Assembly (NCBI GenBank): GCA_947494565.1
Contig: CANLVG010000009.1
Coordinates: forward strand, 235,262 to 299,261
Direction: 5' to 3'
DNA: 64,000 nt
From: an uncultured Flavobacteriaceae bacterium
GTDB lineage: Bacteria > Bacteroidota > Bacteroidia > Flavobacteriales > Flavobacteriaceae
The position numbers and the translations under genes were made by a program. The notes beneath the pieces were generated by a model that was not told the origin of the DNA, made no database searches, and saw only the letters and a list, made by a program, of their open reading frames with translations. Shown here piece after piece: positions 25,804 to 37,128 of the stretch. Numbering within the stretch: position 1 is the first letter of the stretch; the number at the start of each line of letters is the position of its first letter.

Positions 25804-26691
25804 ATGTTTTCATTGGCCGAAAAAAGGAATTTTCTGTATAGTCTGATTTCCTTGTTGATTCTCACTTTTGTTTCTTGCGATTCCATGTGGAAAAAGACCA
25901 ATGGTGAAGAACCCCTCGCCAGAGTGGGAGAGAAGTACCTTTACAAAGAGGACATTGCCCCTCTATTGGGAAATGGTATTTCAAAAGAGGATAGTGTTTC
26001 TTTCGTGACGAATTACATCAACAATTGGGCGTCAAAACAGCTCTTACTTTCCAAAGCCAAGATAAACCTTTCCGAAGATAAGCTAGCCGGATTCGATGAA
26101 TTGGTAAGTGACTATCGAAATGACCTGTATACTAGAGCCTACAAAGAGGCCCTCGTACAGCAAGTGAACGATACCATCGTAACCAAGGAAGAGATGCGGG
26201 CGTTGTACGAAAAGGAAAAGAACAATTTCAGATTGAAGGAACCGTTGGTCAAGATTCGCTTCATAGAGCTACCCAAACAATTTTTGAATAAAGAAACGGT
26301 CACACAAAAACTAAAAAGTTTCAAAAAGGAAGATATCGCCTATCTCGACTCTATAGGGGTTCAATTCAAGAAGTTGAATTTCAATGATTCCATATGGGTG
26401 CCGGTTTCGAGGGTAATCGATGAAATACCGCCATTGACTTTCGACAATCAATCGAAGTACTTAAAGAAATCACAATTTTTTGAATTGGAGGATACATTAG
26501 GGGTATATTTGGCCAAAGTCACTGGGGTTTTGGGCATTAATGACATTGCACCACTCACGTATATCGAACCCACCATAAAGCAAGTACTTCTAAATCGCCG
26601 TAAGCTGGATTACCTTCGAAAACTGGAAACAGAGGTGATAGATGAAGCAATTAAAGACAAAGAATTCGAAGTATATGAACAAGACAATTAA
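25804..26691 (+). CDS. PpiC/SurA-like periplasmic chaperone lipoprotein
   Basis: A 295-residue lipoprotein with signal LLILTFVSCDSMWKK (lipobox FVSC). The N-terminal half (VGEKYLYKEDIAPLL to ITKEEMRALYEKEKNNF) has the SurA/PpiC N-domain pattern: a beta-hairpin, then helices, then the family phrase VTKEEMRALYEKEK. No convincing parvulin catalytic core follows; the C-terminal half is short and probably non-catalytic. It overlaps the next gene, a two-parvulin SurA homologue, by 17 bases, so the two likely work together on outer-membrane protein folding. The start is the first ATG, immediately downstream of a strong promoter. Confidence 0.8.
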   Translation: MFSLAEKRNFLYSLISLLILTFVSCDSMWKKTNGEEPLARVGEKYLYKEDIAPLLGNGISKEDSVSFVTNYINNWASKQLLLSKAKINLSEDKLAGFDELVSDYRNDLYTRAYKEALVQQVNDTIVTKEEMRALYEKEKNNFRLKEPLVKIRFIELPKQFLNKETVTQKLKSFKKEDIAYLDSIGVQFKKLNFNDSIWVPVSRVIDEIPPLTFDNQSKYLKKSQFFELEDTLGVYLAKVTGVLGINDIAPLTYIEPTIKQVLLNRRKLDYLRKLETEVIDEAIKDKEFEVYEQDN

Positions 26692-28126
26692 AGTATGGGC
26701 GACTGCATCTGTTTTAGGATGTTTTCTCTCCTTCACTGTACAAGGGCAAGATTCCATTCCTAATACGAATGCCGAAGCAACGGACTTAATGGTCGAGGCC
26801 AATACGCAATCGAGCACTGATTCTACCAATACCTTCAAAAAAATAAAGCTCGATGGTATCTCGGCGGTTATCGGAGATTACGTGATATTGGAATCCGATA
26901 TCGAAAAAACATTGATCGATTTGCGTAACCAAGGGGCTTCCACCGAAGACGTCACCCGCTGTGGGTTATTGGGGAAACTAATGGAAGACCGGCTATATGC
27001 CCATCAGGCCGTACAAGATAGTATTTTGGTGTCTGATGATGAGGTCAACGCTACTGGTGAAAGGCAATTGCAATCACTGGTTCAACAAATCGGGTCGATG
27101 GAAAAGGTCTTAAAATACTATAAAAAGGAAAATGAAGCGGATTTCCGCGAAGAGCTATATAAAATCAACAAGTTGCGCATGCTATCTGAGCGAATGCAGC
27201 AGAATATAATTTCGGAAATCGAAATCACACCCGAAGAGGTGCGGCAATTCTTCAGCAAGATTCCAAAGGAGGAACGCCCTGTTTTTGGTTCTGAAATGGA
27301 GATTGCGCAAATCGTGAAAGAGCCAAAACCTACGGATTTGGAAAGGCAAAATGTCATCGACCAGTTGAATACCATTAAGGAAGATGTGGAAGATAATGAT
27401 GCCAGTTTCAATGTCAAGGCTATCTTGTACTCCGAGGACCCCGGATCCAAATCGAAAGGTGGGTTTTACAGCATTACCAAAGAATCAGGGTTTTACAAAA
27501 ATTTCAAGGATGTGGCCTTTAGTTTAAAAGAGGGGGAAATATCAGAACCTTTTGAAACAGATGCGGGTTATCATATTATTTTTATCGAGAAGATCAGGGG
27601 GCAAGAACGTGACCTAAGACATATTTTGATTCAACCTAAGATTTCGCAGGAAGCGCTGGACAAGGCAAAGTCCGAACTTGATAGCATTCGAAAAAATGTA
27701 ATCGATGGCAAATTTACCTTTGCAGAGGCTGCGCTCAATTTCTCCGACGAGAAAGAGACCAAATTTGATGGTGGATTATTGCGAAATCCTGTTACACTGG
27801 ACTCCCGTTTCGAGCTTACCCGTATGGATCCACAATTGTACAATCAAGTTCGAAATCTGAAGGATGATGAAATATCGAATCCCCTTATAGAAGAAGACCC
27901 TAGAGGTGGCGGACCAAAATACAAGATTTATAAAATTACAAATCGGTATGACGAACACGTGGCCGATTTCTCAAAGGATTATATTAAAATCCAGGAACTT
28001 GCCAAAACGGAAAAGCAGTATAAGGCCATTAAAAAATGGATGGACGAGCACATTGAAGACACCTACATTACAGTAAACGAGGAGAACAGGGATTGTGAAT
28101 TCGCCAATAACTGGGTAAAGGAATAA
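26675..28126 (+). CDS. surA: Peptidylprolyl isomerase SurA-like chaperone
   Basis: A periplasmic chaperone for outer-membrane proteins, 483 residues. A signal peptide (MNKTIKVWATASVLGCFLSF) precedes a SurA N-domain (GISAVIGDYVILESDIEKTL, CGLLGKLMEDRLYAHQA) and two parvulin domains: the first around FNVKAILYSEDPGSKSKGGFY to FETDAGYHIIFIEKIRG, the second from RDLRHILIQPKIS onward (FTFAEAALNFSDEKETKFDGG). The ATG chosen lies inside the end of the preceding gene; an in-frame ATG 33 bases upstream would put charged residues before the signal. moxR starts four bases downstream. Confidence 0.92.
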   Translation: MNKTIKVWATASVLGCFLSFTVQGQDSIPNTNAEATDLMVEANTQSSTDSTNTFKKIKLDGISAVIGDYVILESDIEKTLIDLRNQGASTEDVTRCGLLGKLMEDRLYAHQAVQDSILVSDDEVNATGERQLQSLVQQIGSMEKVLKYYKKENEADFREELYKINKLRMLSERMQQNIISEIEITPEEVRQFFSKIPKEERPVFGSEMEIAQIVKEPKPTDLERQNVIDQLNTIKEDVEDNDASFNVKAILYSEDPGSKSKGGFYSITKESGFYKNFKDVAFSLKEGEISEPFETDAGYHIIFIEKIRGQERDLRHILIQPKISQEALDKAKSELDSIRKNVIDGKFTFAEAALNFSDEKETKFDGGLLRNPVTLDSRFELTRMDPQLYNQVRNLKDDEISNPLIEEDPRGGGPKYKIYKITNRYDEHVADFSKDYIKIQELAKTEKQYKAIKKWMDEHIEDTYITVNEENRDCEFANNWVKE

Positions 28127-28130
28127 GTAG

Positions 28131-29084
28131 ATGTCAGACGTTACAGCAGTTCAAAACCTGGTTTCAAAGCACCAGGAGCTTAAACGGGAAATCGCTAAAA
28201 TCATAGTAGGTCAAGAAGCCGTTATCGAGCAGATTTTACTCTCCATTTACACCGGCGGTCATTCGTTATTGATCGGTGTTCCTGGCCTGGCAAAGACCCT
28301 AATGGTCAATACCATCGCACGTACCCTGGGGCTTGATTTTAAAAGAATACAATTTACACCAGATTTGATGCCGAGCGATATTCTCGGTAGCGAAATACTG
28401 GATCAGAATAGAAACTTCAAGTTTATCAAGGGCCCCGTGTTTTCCAATATCATTCTAGCGGATGAAATTAATCGTACACCTCCCAAGACGCAGGCAGCAC
28501 TTTTGGAGGCCATGCAGGAAAGAGCCGTGACTATAGCAGGTCAACAACACAAGTTATCGCTTCCGTATTTTGTACTTGCTACGCAAAACCCGATAGAACA
28601 AGAAGGAACTTATCCGCTACCAGAAGCGCAGCTCGACCGCTTTATGTTCGCTATTGAGCTAAAGTATCCTTCGATCGAGGAAGAAATCAAAGTCGTAAAG
28701 GCGACTACCGATGATAGTGTGCCTAGTATAGATACAATTTTGAACGCTGAATCGATATTGGAAGTGCAGCATTTGATCCGAAGGATTCCGGTGCCTGATA
28801 ACGTTGTCGATTATGCGGTCAAACTAGTGAATAGTACCCGACCTAATCAAGAAAAGGCTTCGGACTACGTCAGGCAGTATATCGATTGGGGTGCCGGCCC
28901 TAGAGCCTCCCAAAACCTAGTGCTTGGTGCAAAGGCGCACGCTGCGATCAATGGTAAATTCTCACCAGATATCGAGGATGTAAAGGCAGTGGCTATGGGT
29001 ATACTCCGTCATCGTATCATTAAGAACTACAAGGCAGAAGCGGAAGGTATTTCCGAAGAAGATATCATCACCGAACTTCTATAA
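28131..29084 (+). CDS. MoxR-family AAA+ ATPase
   Basis: A cytoplasmic AAA+ ATPase of 317 residues, a class of chaperones that help cofactor insertion or complex assembly. Walker A is GVPGLAKT, Walker B ILADEINR, followed by PPKTQAALLEAMQERAVT and ATQNPIEQEGTYPLPEAQLDRFMF, all typical of MoxR. In many Bacteroidota a DUF58/VWA gene follows moxR; here aconitase follows after 172 bases, so the partner genes are not linked. Co-transcription with surA is likely from the four-base gap. Confidence 0.94.
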   Translation: MSDVTAVQNLVSKHQELKREIAKIIVGQEAVIEQILLSIYTGGHSLLIGVPGLAKTLMVNTIARTLGLDFKRIQFTPDLMPSDILGSEILDQNRNFKFIKGPVFSNIILADEINRTPPKTQAALLEAMQERAVTIAGQQHKLSLPYFVLATQNPIEQEGTYPLPEAQLDRFMFAIELKYPSIEEEIKVVKATTDDSVPSIDTILNAESILEVQHLIRRIPVPDNVVDYAVKLVNSTRPNQEKASDYVRQYIDWGAGPRASQNLVLGAKAHAAINGKFSPDIEDVKAVAMGILRHRIIKNYKAEAEGISEEDIITELL

Positions 29085-29256
29085 TCGAACTATTGTTATT
29101 TCGATGTGTTTTCTCTGCTGATATTGGGTATTCGATGAATTCTTAACAAGCGATTTGACAATTATTCAAAGAAGCCGTAATCGTCGATTAAAAATTTTAT
29201 TAGCCCCTGTTATTTTAGTAATTTCGTAGAATTACGTTAATCCAAAAAGACAAGAA

Positions 29257-31530
29257 ATGGCATTTGATATCGACATGATAAAAGGTGTTTACGCCAATAT
29301 GGCCGAACGCGTGAACAAGGCTAGAGAGATAGTAGGCAAACCACTTACTCTTTCGGAAAAAATATTATACTCCCACCTTTGGGACGGTGATCCCACCAAA
29401 GCCTTTACCCGAGGAAAAGATTATGTTGATTTTGCCCCTGACCGTATTGCCTGTCAAGATGCAACTGCCCAAATGGCGCTGCTTCAGTTCATGCAAGCTG
29501 GTAAACCTAAAGTTGCGGTACCCACTACGGTGCATTGTGATCACCTGATCCAAGCAAAAAGTGGCGCTGTGGCCGATTTGAAAATGGCAAATAGTACCAG
29601 TGCCGAGGTATTCGATTTTTTAGAATCGGTATCCAATAAGTACGGCATCGGTTTTTGGAAACCAGGAGCGGGCATTATTCACCAGGTAGTTTTGGAAAAC
29701 TATGCTTTTCCCGGAGGAATGATGATCGGTACTGATTCGCATACAGTAAATGCGGGCGGATTAGGTATGGTCGCCATTGGAGTAGGTGGAGCCGACGCTG
29801 TTGATGTGATGGCCGGCATGGCTTGGGAACTAAAATTTCCCAAACTGATCGGGGTCCGTTTGACCGGAACGATTTCTGGGTGGACGGCACCTAAGGACGT
29901 TATTTTAAAAGTGGCCGAGATTCTTACCGTAAAGGGGGGAACGGGAGCGATAGTAGAATATTTCGGTCCTGGGGCCTTATCCCTTTCCTGTACCGGAAAA
30001 GGTACCATATGTAATATGGGTGCTGAGATCGGGGCAACGACATCCACATTCGGTTATGACGAATCAATGGAACGGTACTTGCGTGCGACGGATCGTGCGG
30101 ATGTGGCTGATGCAGCCAATGCCGTGAAGCAACATTTGACGGCGGATGCCGAAGTATACGATAACCCTGAAGCATATTTCGATCAGGTTATCGACATCGA
30201 TTTATCAAAACTGGGACCTCTCTTAAACGGACCGTTCACTCCCGATCTTTCGACCAATGTAGGTGAGGAAATGACGGAAAAGGCAAAAGCCAACGATTGG
30301 CCGATGCAGGTAGAGTGGAGCCTTATCGGTTCATGTACCAATTCTTCGTACGAAGATTTGACACGCGCCGCTTCCATCGCCGAACAGGCATTGGATAAGG
30401 GCTTGAAGATGAAGGCCGAATTGGGAATCAATCCCGGATCGGAACAAGTGCGTTTCACTGCGGAACGCGATGGGATCCTGAATACTTTCGAACAATTAGG
30501 CGCCAAAATATTTACCAACGCTTGTGGGCCTTGTATCGGTCAATGGGCCCGCTACAGTGATCCCAAGAACGCGCCAAAAAACAGCATCGTTCACTCGTTC
30601 AATAGAAATTTCGCCAAACGCGCCGATGGTAATCCCAATACGCACGCGTTTGTCGCATCTCCTGAAATTACGGCCGCAATTGCTTTTTCCGGACGTCTCG
30701 ATTTTAACCCGATTACAGATACCTTGATTAATGAAAATGGAGAAGAGGTGAAGTTCGATGAGCCTACTGGTTGGGAACTGCCACCAAAAGGATTCGAGGT
30801 TGAAGATGCGGGATATCTTGAGCCGGATAGCGATGGTTCTGGGGTAGAGGTAAAGGTAAGCACGACTTCGGAACGGCTACAATTACTAGAGCCTTTTGTT
30901 CCTATGACCAATAATCAATTGCAAGGCATGAAGTTGTTAATCAAAGCTTTTGGAAAGTGTACCACGGACCATATCTCTATGGCTGGACCGTGGCTTCGTT
31001 TTAGGGGGCATTTGGACAACATTGCCAATAATACCTTGATCGGGGCGGTAAATGCATTTAACAAAAAGACCAATTTCGTCAAGAATCAACTAACTGGCGA
31101 ATATGGCGGTGTGCCCGATACGCAGCGAGCTTATAAAGACGCTGGCATTAAAACCGTAGTTGTCGGAGATCACAATTACGGAGAAGGTTCATCAAGAGAG
31201 CACGCTGCCATGCAACCGCGGCATTTAGGAGTAGCGGTGGTTCTTGTGAAATCTTTTGCGAGAATCCATGAAACGAACCTTAAAAAGCAGGGAATGCTTG
31301 GCCTCACGTTTGCCAACGAAAGTGATTATGACCTGATACAAGAAGACGATACGTTCAATCTTGTCGATATTGCGGATTTTGAGCCGGATACACCTTTGAC
31401 CATCGAGATAGTCCATGCCGATGGAAGTAAAGACACGATCAAGGCGAACCACACGTACAATAGCGCTCAAATCGGATGGTTTAGGGAAGGTTCTGCCCTT
31501 AATGTGATCAAAAGGGAGAACGCTGCCTAG
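29257..31530 (+). CDS. acnA: Aconitate hydratase, mitochondrial-type
   Basis: Interconverts citrate and isocitrate in the TCA cycle. 757 residues, close to the eukaryotic mitochondrial enzyme in length rather than to AcnA (about 890) or AcnB. The three Cys ligands of the 4Fe-4S cluster are in [11 protein letters not shown] and [23 protein letters not shown] and [15 protein letters not shown] are substrate-binding motifs. The swivel domain follows residue 570. The gene is monocistronic: 172 bases separate it from moxR and a perfect terminator hairpin follows. A TAATTTCG near-match to the -7 box lies 31 bases upstream. The gene symbol is by function; the subtype name varies between databases. 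Confidence 0.95.
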   Translation: MAFDIDMIKGVYANMAERVNKAREIVGKPLTLSEKILYSHLWDGDPTKAFTRGKDYVDFAPDRIACQDATAQMALLQFMQAGKPKVAVPTTVHCDHLIQAKSGAVADLKMANSTSAEVFDFLESVSNKYGIGFWKPGAGIIHQVVLENYAFPGGMMIGTDSHTVNAGGLGMVAIGVGGADAVDVMAGMAWELKFPKLIGVRLTGTISGWTAPKDVILKVAEILTVKGGTGAIVEYFGPGALSLSCTGKGTICNMGAEIGATTSTFGYDESMERYLRATDRADVADAANAVKQHLTADAEVYDNPEAYFDQVIDIDLSKLGPLLNGPFTPDLSTNVGEEMTEKAKANDWPMQVEWSLIGSCTNSSYEDLTRAASIAEQALDKGLKMKAELGINPGSEQVRFTAERDGILNTFEQLGAKIFTNACGPCIGQWARYSDPKNAPKNSIVHSFNRNFAKRADGNPNTHAFVASPEITAAIAFSGRLDFNPITDTLINENGEEVKFDEPTGWELPPKGFEVEDAGYLEPDSDGSGVEVKVSTTSERLQLLEPFVPMTNNQLQGMKLLIKAFGKCTTDHISMAGPWLRFRGHLDNIANNTLIGAVNAFNKKTNFVKNQLTGEYGGVPDTQRAYKDAGIKTVVVGDHNYGEGSSREHAAMQPRHLGVAVVLVKSFARIHETNLKKQGMLGLTFANESDYDLIQEDDTFNLVDIADFEPDTPLTIEIVHADGSKDTIKANHTYNSAQIGWFREGSALNVIKRENAA

Positions 31531-31574
31531 ACGTAAGGTTTTAGTTTTAAAGAATTATTTTACTTTTCTATACC

Positions 31575-31602
31575 AAAACTCCCAATATGTATTGGGAGTT
31601 TT
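31575..31602 (+). terminator. Rho-independent terminator of aconitase
   Basis: A perfect 13-bp stem AAAACTCCCAATA/TATTGGGAGTTTT closed by TG and followed by T residues. It also argues against a start codon for the next gene at 31587, inside the hairpin. Confidence 0.88.
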
Positions 31603-31631
31603 TTAGCTTTGAACAGAACCCGATATCCTAT

Positions 31632-32186
31632 ATGAAAAGAAGCACGGTATATACCCTTTCGATTATCATCGTTATTTTATCGTTTTTTGTCACTCCACTT
31701 GGCGACTTCAGTAAAGAGTTGTTGAACAAGCTGTTTGCCACGACACCCACGGTCATAAGTGTTGAGAACCGCGGTAAGATCGCCACCTATGATTGGAAAT
31801 TGAAACGTGCCGATTGGAGTTTTTTCAATTTCAAGGAGGCGCAAAATGAAGTGACCTTTATTAATTTTTGGGCTACCTGGAATCTTCCTTCTCGAGCACA
31901 ACTCGATGACATCCAAAAACTTTATGATCGATACGGCGCGAAGATGAAGTTCTATATCATTACCAATGAAGAACGTGAATTTCCCGAAGAGATGATGGAG
32001 CGAAAAGGGTATACTTTTCCGGTTACGTATCAGATTATCGGTGAGCCAAGCCCATTAAAACTATTGAAAGAGGGAGGTTCGTATTTGCTTGACAAAAAGG
32101 GGCATATTGTAATACACCAGACAGCGATTTCCGATTGGGACAATGGTGTAGTTTATGACTTGATAGAAAAACTACTATCAGAGTAG
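31632..32186 (+). CDS. TlpA/ResA-like thioredoxin-fold protein lacking the CxxC motif
   Basis: A membrane-anchored, periplasm-facing thioredoxin-fold protein of 184 residues with one N-terminal helix (residues 5-22). The fold is evident from VTFINFWATWNLPSRAQLDDIQ, YIITNEE, FPVTYQI, and the cis-Pro-like YLLDKKGHIV end. In TlpA/ResA the segment reads WATWCxPC; here the two cysteines are Asn84 and Ser87. It therefore cannot act as a disulfide oxidoreductase. The ATG used follows a terminator hairpin; an earlier in-frame ATG lies within that hairpin. It ends convergently with the carotenoid operon. Confidence 0.85.
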   Translation: MKRSTVYTLSIIIVILSFFVTPLGDFSKELLNKLFATTPTVISVENRGKIATYDWKLKRADWSFFNFKEAQNEVTFINFWATWNLPSRAQLDDIQKLYDRYGAKMKFYIITNEEREFPEEMMERKGYTFPVTYQIIGEPSPLKLLKEGGSYLLDKKGHIVIHQTAISDWDNGVVYDLIEKLLSE

Positions 32187-32231
32187 GTAATACTATTTGA
32201 ATGAGCTGCCTCTTGCCTCTTCAACCTGGTC

Positions 32232-32876
32232 TCAGTATTTGAAGTAGAAAAATACGAAGAAGAGCAGTTGCGCTAAATAGATGTGCAATGCAAAAACCCT
32301 ATTACCTTCTATTTTTACTATCCGGAGGATACCATGAAAAAGAAGGGCAATGAAGTACCAAGTCATATAATTTTGAATTGGGGCACCATTTCCTTCAAAC
32401 GTCCAAAAATCGAATATCGGCGCGTTTTTCTCCATAAAGAAGTCCAATATGACCATCAAGGCGGCTCCAATGCCTATTTTGAAACCGTTGTTCCATTTGG
32501 TGAAATCCAAAATGCCGGCGGTCACAAAGGTCAGGAGGCCCCAATAGGTTCCAATGAGTAGGGGAACACCATCTATTTTGAGCCCTAAATTTGAGCCGTA
32601 GCTGTAGTCCCCGAATAGGATACCATAGTGTACTCCGAGCCATTCGGCAAATAACCCACCAAGAAAAAAGACCAGAAAAGTAGCGATTTGTTTGGGTCGC
32701 CTTACGGGATAGAATACAAAAAATAGGATGAGGCATGCTAAAAGGTTTACACTTGTTTTTTCTATAAACCAATCAAAATAACCCAGTGTAATACCAAGTA
32801 TTCCAGAAATATGAAATAGCCAAATGGCATAAATGGCAATTGCTGGCTTATTCGTAAGTTGGATCTTAGGTGTCAT
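32232..32876 (-). CDS. cruF: Carotenoid biosynthesis protein, CruF-like 1',2'-hydratase
   Basis: A 214-residue membrane protein with about seven helices from the family that includes CruF, which adds water to the 1',2' double bond of the psi end of gamma-carotene-type carotenoids. Family blocks are the LGGLFAEWLGVHYGILFGDYSYG region, GVPLLIGTYWGLLTF and ILDFFMEKNAPIFDFWTFEG. It is the last gene of the crt operon, one base after crtD. The pairing with a 3',4'-desaturase supports the hydratase role, since the two act in sequence in saproxanthin and myxol synthesis. Family assignment is firm; the substrate is inferred. Confidence 0.82.
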   Translation of the reverse strand: MTPKIQLTNKPAIAIYAIWLFHISGILGITLGYFDWFIEKTSVNLLACLILFFVFYPVRRPKQIATFLVFFLGGLFAEWLGVHYGILFGDYSYGSNLGLKIDGVPLLIGTYWGLLTFVTAGILDFTKWNNGFKIGIGAALMVILDFFMEKNAPIFDFWTFEGNGAPIQNYMTWYFIALLFHGILRIVKIEGNRVFALHIYLAQLLFFVFFYFKY

Positions 32877-32877
32877 T

Positions 32878-34350
<1,473 letters not shown>

Positions 34351-34354
34351 TTAT

Positions 34355-34801
34355 CTATTTTTTGAAATATTTGAATGGCACCAACAACATACCGAAACAT
34401 TCTCCGTCTTCTTTGCCCAAATGTTTGTGGTGTATTTTATGTGCACGGCGCACGCCCTTCGCGTACCAGTTATCCGCATTTCTGAATATTTTAAAACGCT
34501 GGTGAATGAAGATGTCATGTACTAAGAAATAGGCAATTCCGTACGCTAGAATGCCAAAGCCTGTTGCCCATCCATACCACCAACCATTAGCACCTGCATA
34601 GAAAAGGGACATGCTCACAATCGCATAAAAAATAAAGAAAGCGTCGTTGCGTTCAAACCATGATTTGTGGTCTTTGTGATGATGATCTTTGTGCAAACTC
34701 CAAAGAAACCCATGCATCACATATTTATGTGTAAACCAGGCCATAAATTCCATGATGGAAAACGTTCCAAAAAAAACAATGATCCAGAGAAAAGTCTTCA
34801 T
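34355..34801 (-). CDS. crtZ: Beta-carotene hydroxylase CrtZ
   Basis: A non-heme di-iron hydroxylase of 148 residues that adds the 3-hydroxyl group to beta-ionone rings. All four His motifs are visible: HKYVMH (about residue 25), HKDHHHKDH, HDIFIHQR and HKIHHKH, with four membrane helices around them. It lies between crtB and crtD (1- and 10-base gaps). Its presence implies a ring-bearing product, so a lycopene cyclase must exist elsewhere in the genome. Confidence 0.93.
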   Translation of the reverse strand: MKTFLWIIVFFGTFSIMEFMAWFTHKYVMHGFLWSLHKDHHHKDHKSWFERNDAFFIFYAIVSMSLFYAGANGWWYGWATGFGILAYGIAYFLVHDIFIHQRFKIFRNADNWYAKGVRRAHKIHHKHLGKEDGECFGMLLVPFKYFKK

Positions 34802-34802
34802 C

Positions 34803-35642
34803 TTAAACTAGATGTAATTTATAGTTAACATATGATTTGGCCAAGAGTCCAAACTTTTGATAATTCGGTACCCTGATACGAGCGTTTTTGATTTCCTTTG
34901 AAGGGGTGCGCTGCAGTTTTTTCAACAATTTGTAATAGTACTTGTAGGCGGTATATACACCGAATTTTGCTTCCGCTGGCAGGTGTAATATGCCGCTATA
35001 GCCCTTGGCGAAGTCCGATTTGATTTCCTGTACGATTTTTTCCTTCGACTTTTCGTCTAGTTCCATTAGGTTGGCATGAGGAAAATAGGCGCGATTTAAA
35101 TCTTCAAAATCGGCCTTTAGATCACGTAGGAAATTGACTTTTTGAAAAGCTGAACCGAGTGACATAGCAGAATCTTTTAAGCTTTCGTATTGCATGTCAT
35201 CTCCTTTGACGAATACCTTTAAGCACATCAGGCCCACTACGTCTGCCGAGCCATAAATATATTCCTTGTACTCGGCATCGGTGCGATATTCGTGTTTGGT
35301 AAGATCCATTCGCATGCTTTTCATAAATGAATCGACCAAGTGATATGGGATGTTATAGGTGTGATAGGTATGTTGAAAAGCGTTCAAAATCGGGTTGAGG
35401 CTAATTTCAGCTTCTATTGCGGCTTTCAATTCCGACTCAAAATTGTCAAAAAGTTCTTTTTTATTGTAGGCGTGAAAGGTATCTACAATTTCATCCGCAA
35501 AGCGCACGAACCCATAGATGTTATAAATGTGCGGTCGAATGGATGGGGCCAGCATTTTGGTGGCCAGTGAAAACGAGGTGCTGTACGATTCGGTCACAAT
35601 CTTACTACAGCTGTAGGAGACGTTGTCAAAAATACTTTTCAT
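34803..35642 (-). CDS. crtB: Phytoene synthase CrtB
   Basis: Condenses two geranylgeranyl diphosphates to phytoene. 279 residues; the two Asp-rich motifs that bind diphosphate-Mg are FADEIVD (about residue 49) and NFLRDLKADFEDLNRAYFP. The SYSTSFSLATKML segment near the N terminus is typical. Its ATG overlaps the crtI stop (ATGA), so the two are translationally coupled. Confidence 0.95.
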   Translation of the reverse strand: MKSIFDNVSYSCSKIVTESYSTSFSLATKMLAPSIRPHIYNIYGFVRFADEIVDTFHAYNKKELFDNFESELKAAIEAEISLNPILNAFQHTYHTYNIPYHLVDSFMKSMRMDLTKHEYRTDAEYKEYIYGSADVVGLMCLKVFVKGDDMQYESLKDSAMSLGSAFQKVNFLRDLKADFEDLNRAYFPHANLMELDEKSKEKIVQEIKSDFAKGYSGILHLPAEAKFGVYTAYKYYYKLLKKLQRTPSKEIKNARIRVPNYQKFGLLAKSYVNYKLHLV

Positions 35643-37111
35643 GTTGATTTGCTGTTTGCTTTGACTATTAATTCAGAGACTAATTTTCCCGAAATCAATG
35701 ACGGGGGTACCCCAGGGCCCGGTACGGTGAGTTGTCCTGTAAAAAATAGGTTGTTAACTTTCTTGCTTTGTAATTTTGGCCGTAGGAACGCTGTTTGTAA
35801 GAGCGTGTTAGCCATTCCGTATGCGTTGCCCTTATATGAATTATACTCCTCAACGAAATCATTTACACAAAAGGACTCTTTAAATATAATATTATTTTCC
35901 ACTTTTTGACCTGTTCTCTCTTCAAACCTTGCAATAATCAATTCAAAATATTGATCTCTTAATTGTGGCGTATCTTCCAATCCCGGAGCAATTGGAATAA
36001 GGAAAAAACCGGTCTCACATCCTTCTGGTGCCATACTAGGATCGGTTATGGAAGGAAAATTGACATAAAAAAGGGGGTCGGATGGCCATTGCGGGTGGTC
36101 ATAAATTTCTTGGGCGTGAAGTTCGAAATCGGTATCAAAGAATAGATTGTGATGTTCTACGTTGACGAGCTTCTTGTCGAACCCGATATAAAAAAGAAGT
36201 GAGGAGGGCGCAAATGTTTTCTTTGACCAAAACGTTTCACTGTATTGTCGATACTGTTTATCCAAAAGTTTTTCGGAGTGATGATAATCCGCACCGCTAA
36301 GTACATAATCACTTTCGATTGTTTTTCCTTTGGTGGTAATGCCCACGACCTGCCCGTTTTCAACCCTTATTTTGTCTACGGCACTGTTCAAATGAAAAGT
36401 GACTCCTAGCTCCAGGGCAAGGGCGTGCATGGCCTTGATTACCTCATACATTCCGCCTCGAGGGTGCCATGTGCCTAGACCAAAATCGGCAAAGTTCATG
36501 AAACTATAAAAAGAGGGTGTATTACTGGGTTTCGCCCCTAAGAACAAAACCGGAAATTCAAGTGTGGAAATTAGCTTAGGATTTTTAAATTTTTTACGCA
36601 CCTGACCACTGATGGTCTTGAAGAACTGGTCTACTTTAAGTACCGTTTCCTTGGTAACCAATTCAAAAGGGGACAAGCCCGGTCGCAACACTACTTTATT
36701 GATGGCAATGTCATAATTCTCTTGAGCGTCTGCGATGAATTGTCGTAGGTGCTTAGAGCTTCCGGCTTCGATTCGCTCAAATTCCACACATATCTTGTCC
36801 ATAGAATCACCAATGGTAATGATATCATCGGCGAAGAAAATACGATAGGCCGGACTCAGTTTGTCTAACTTGTAGTAGTCGGCTGTTCTCTTTCCGAAAT
36901 CTGCGAAGAATTTATCGAAAATATCGGGCATCCAATACCAACTTGGACCGATATCGAAGGTGAATCCGTCTCTCACGAGTTGTCTGGCCCTACCGCCAAC
37001 GGTCCCGTTTTTTTCGTAAACGGAAACGTCGAATCCCATTTTAGCTAGATAGCAGGAAGCCGATAGGGACGAAAACCCAGAGCCGATTATTAGTACCTTT
37101 TTATTCATCAT
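35639..37111 (-). CDS. crtI: Phytoene desaturase CrtI
   Basis: Four-step desaturation of phytoene to lycopene, FAD-dependent, 490 residues. Dinucleotide fold IIGSGFSSLSASCYLAKMGFD at the N terminus, the FDIGPSWYWMPDIF segment typical of bacterial CrtI, and the signature NNLFFTGQLTVPGPGVPPSLISGK at the C terminus. The frame opens with two ATG codons (MMNKK); either may be used. It starts 17 bases after the regulator and leads the biosynthetic genes. Confidence 0.95.
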   Translation of the reverse strand: MMNKKVLIIGSGFSSLSASCYLAKMGFDVSVYEKNGTVGGRARQLVRDGFTFDIGPSWYWMPDIFDKFFADFGKRTADYYKLDKLSPAYRIFFADDIITIGDSMDKICVEFERIEAGSSKHLRQFIADAQENYDIAINKVVLRPGLSPFELVTKETVLKVDQFFKTISGQVRKKFKNPKLISTLEFPVLFLGAKPSNTPSFYSFMNFADFGLGTWHPRGGMYEVIKAMHALALELGVTFHLNSAVDKIRVENGQVVGITTKGKTIESDYVLSGADYHHSEKLLDKQYRQYSETFWSKKTFAPSSLLFYIGFDKKLVNVEHHNLFFDTDFELHAQEIYDHPQWPSDPLFYVNFPSITDPSMAPEGCETGFFLIPIAPGLEDTPQLRDQYFELIIARFEERTGQKVENNIIFKESFCVNDFVEEYNSYKGNAYGMANTLLQTAFLRPKLQSKKVNNLFFTGQLTVPGPGVPPSLISGKLVSELIVKANSKST

Positions 37112-37128
37112 CTAAAAGCAATGCGTTT

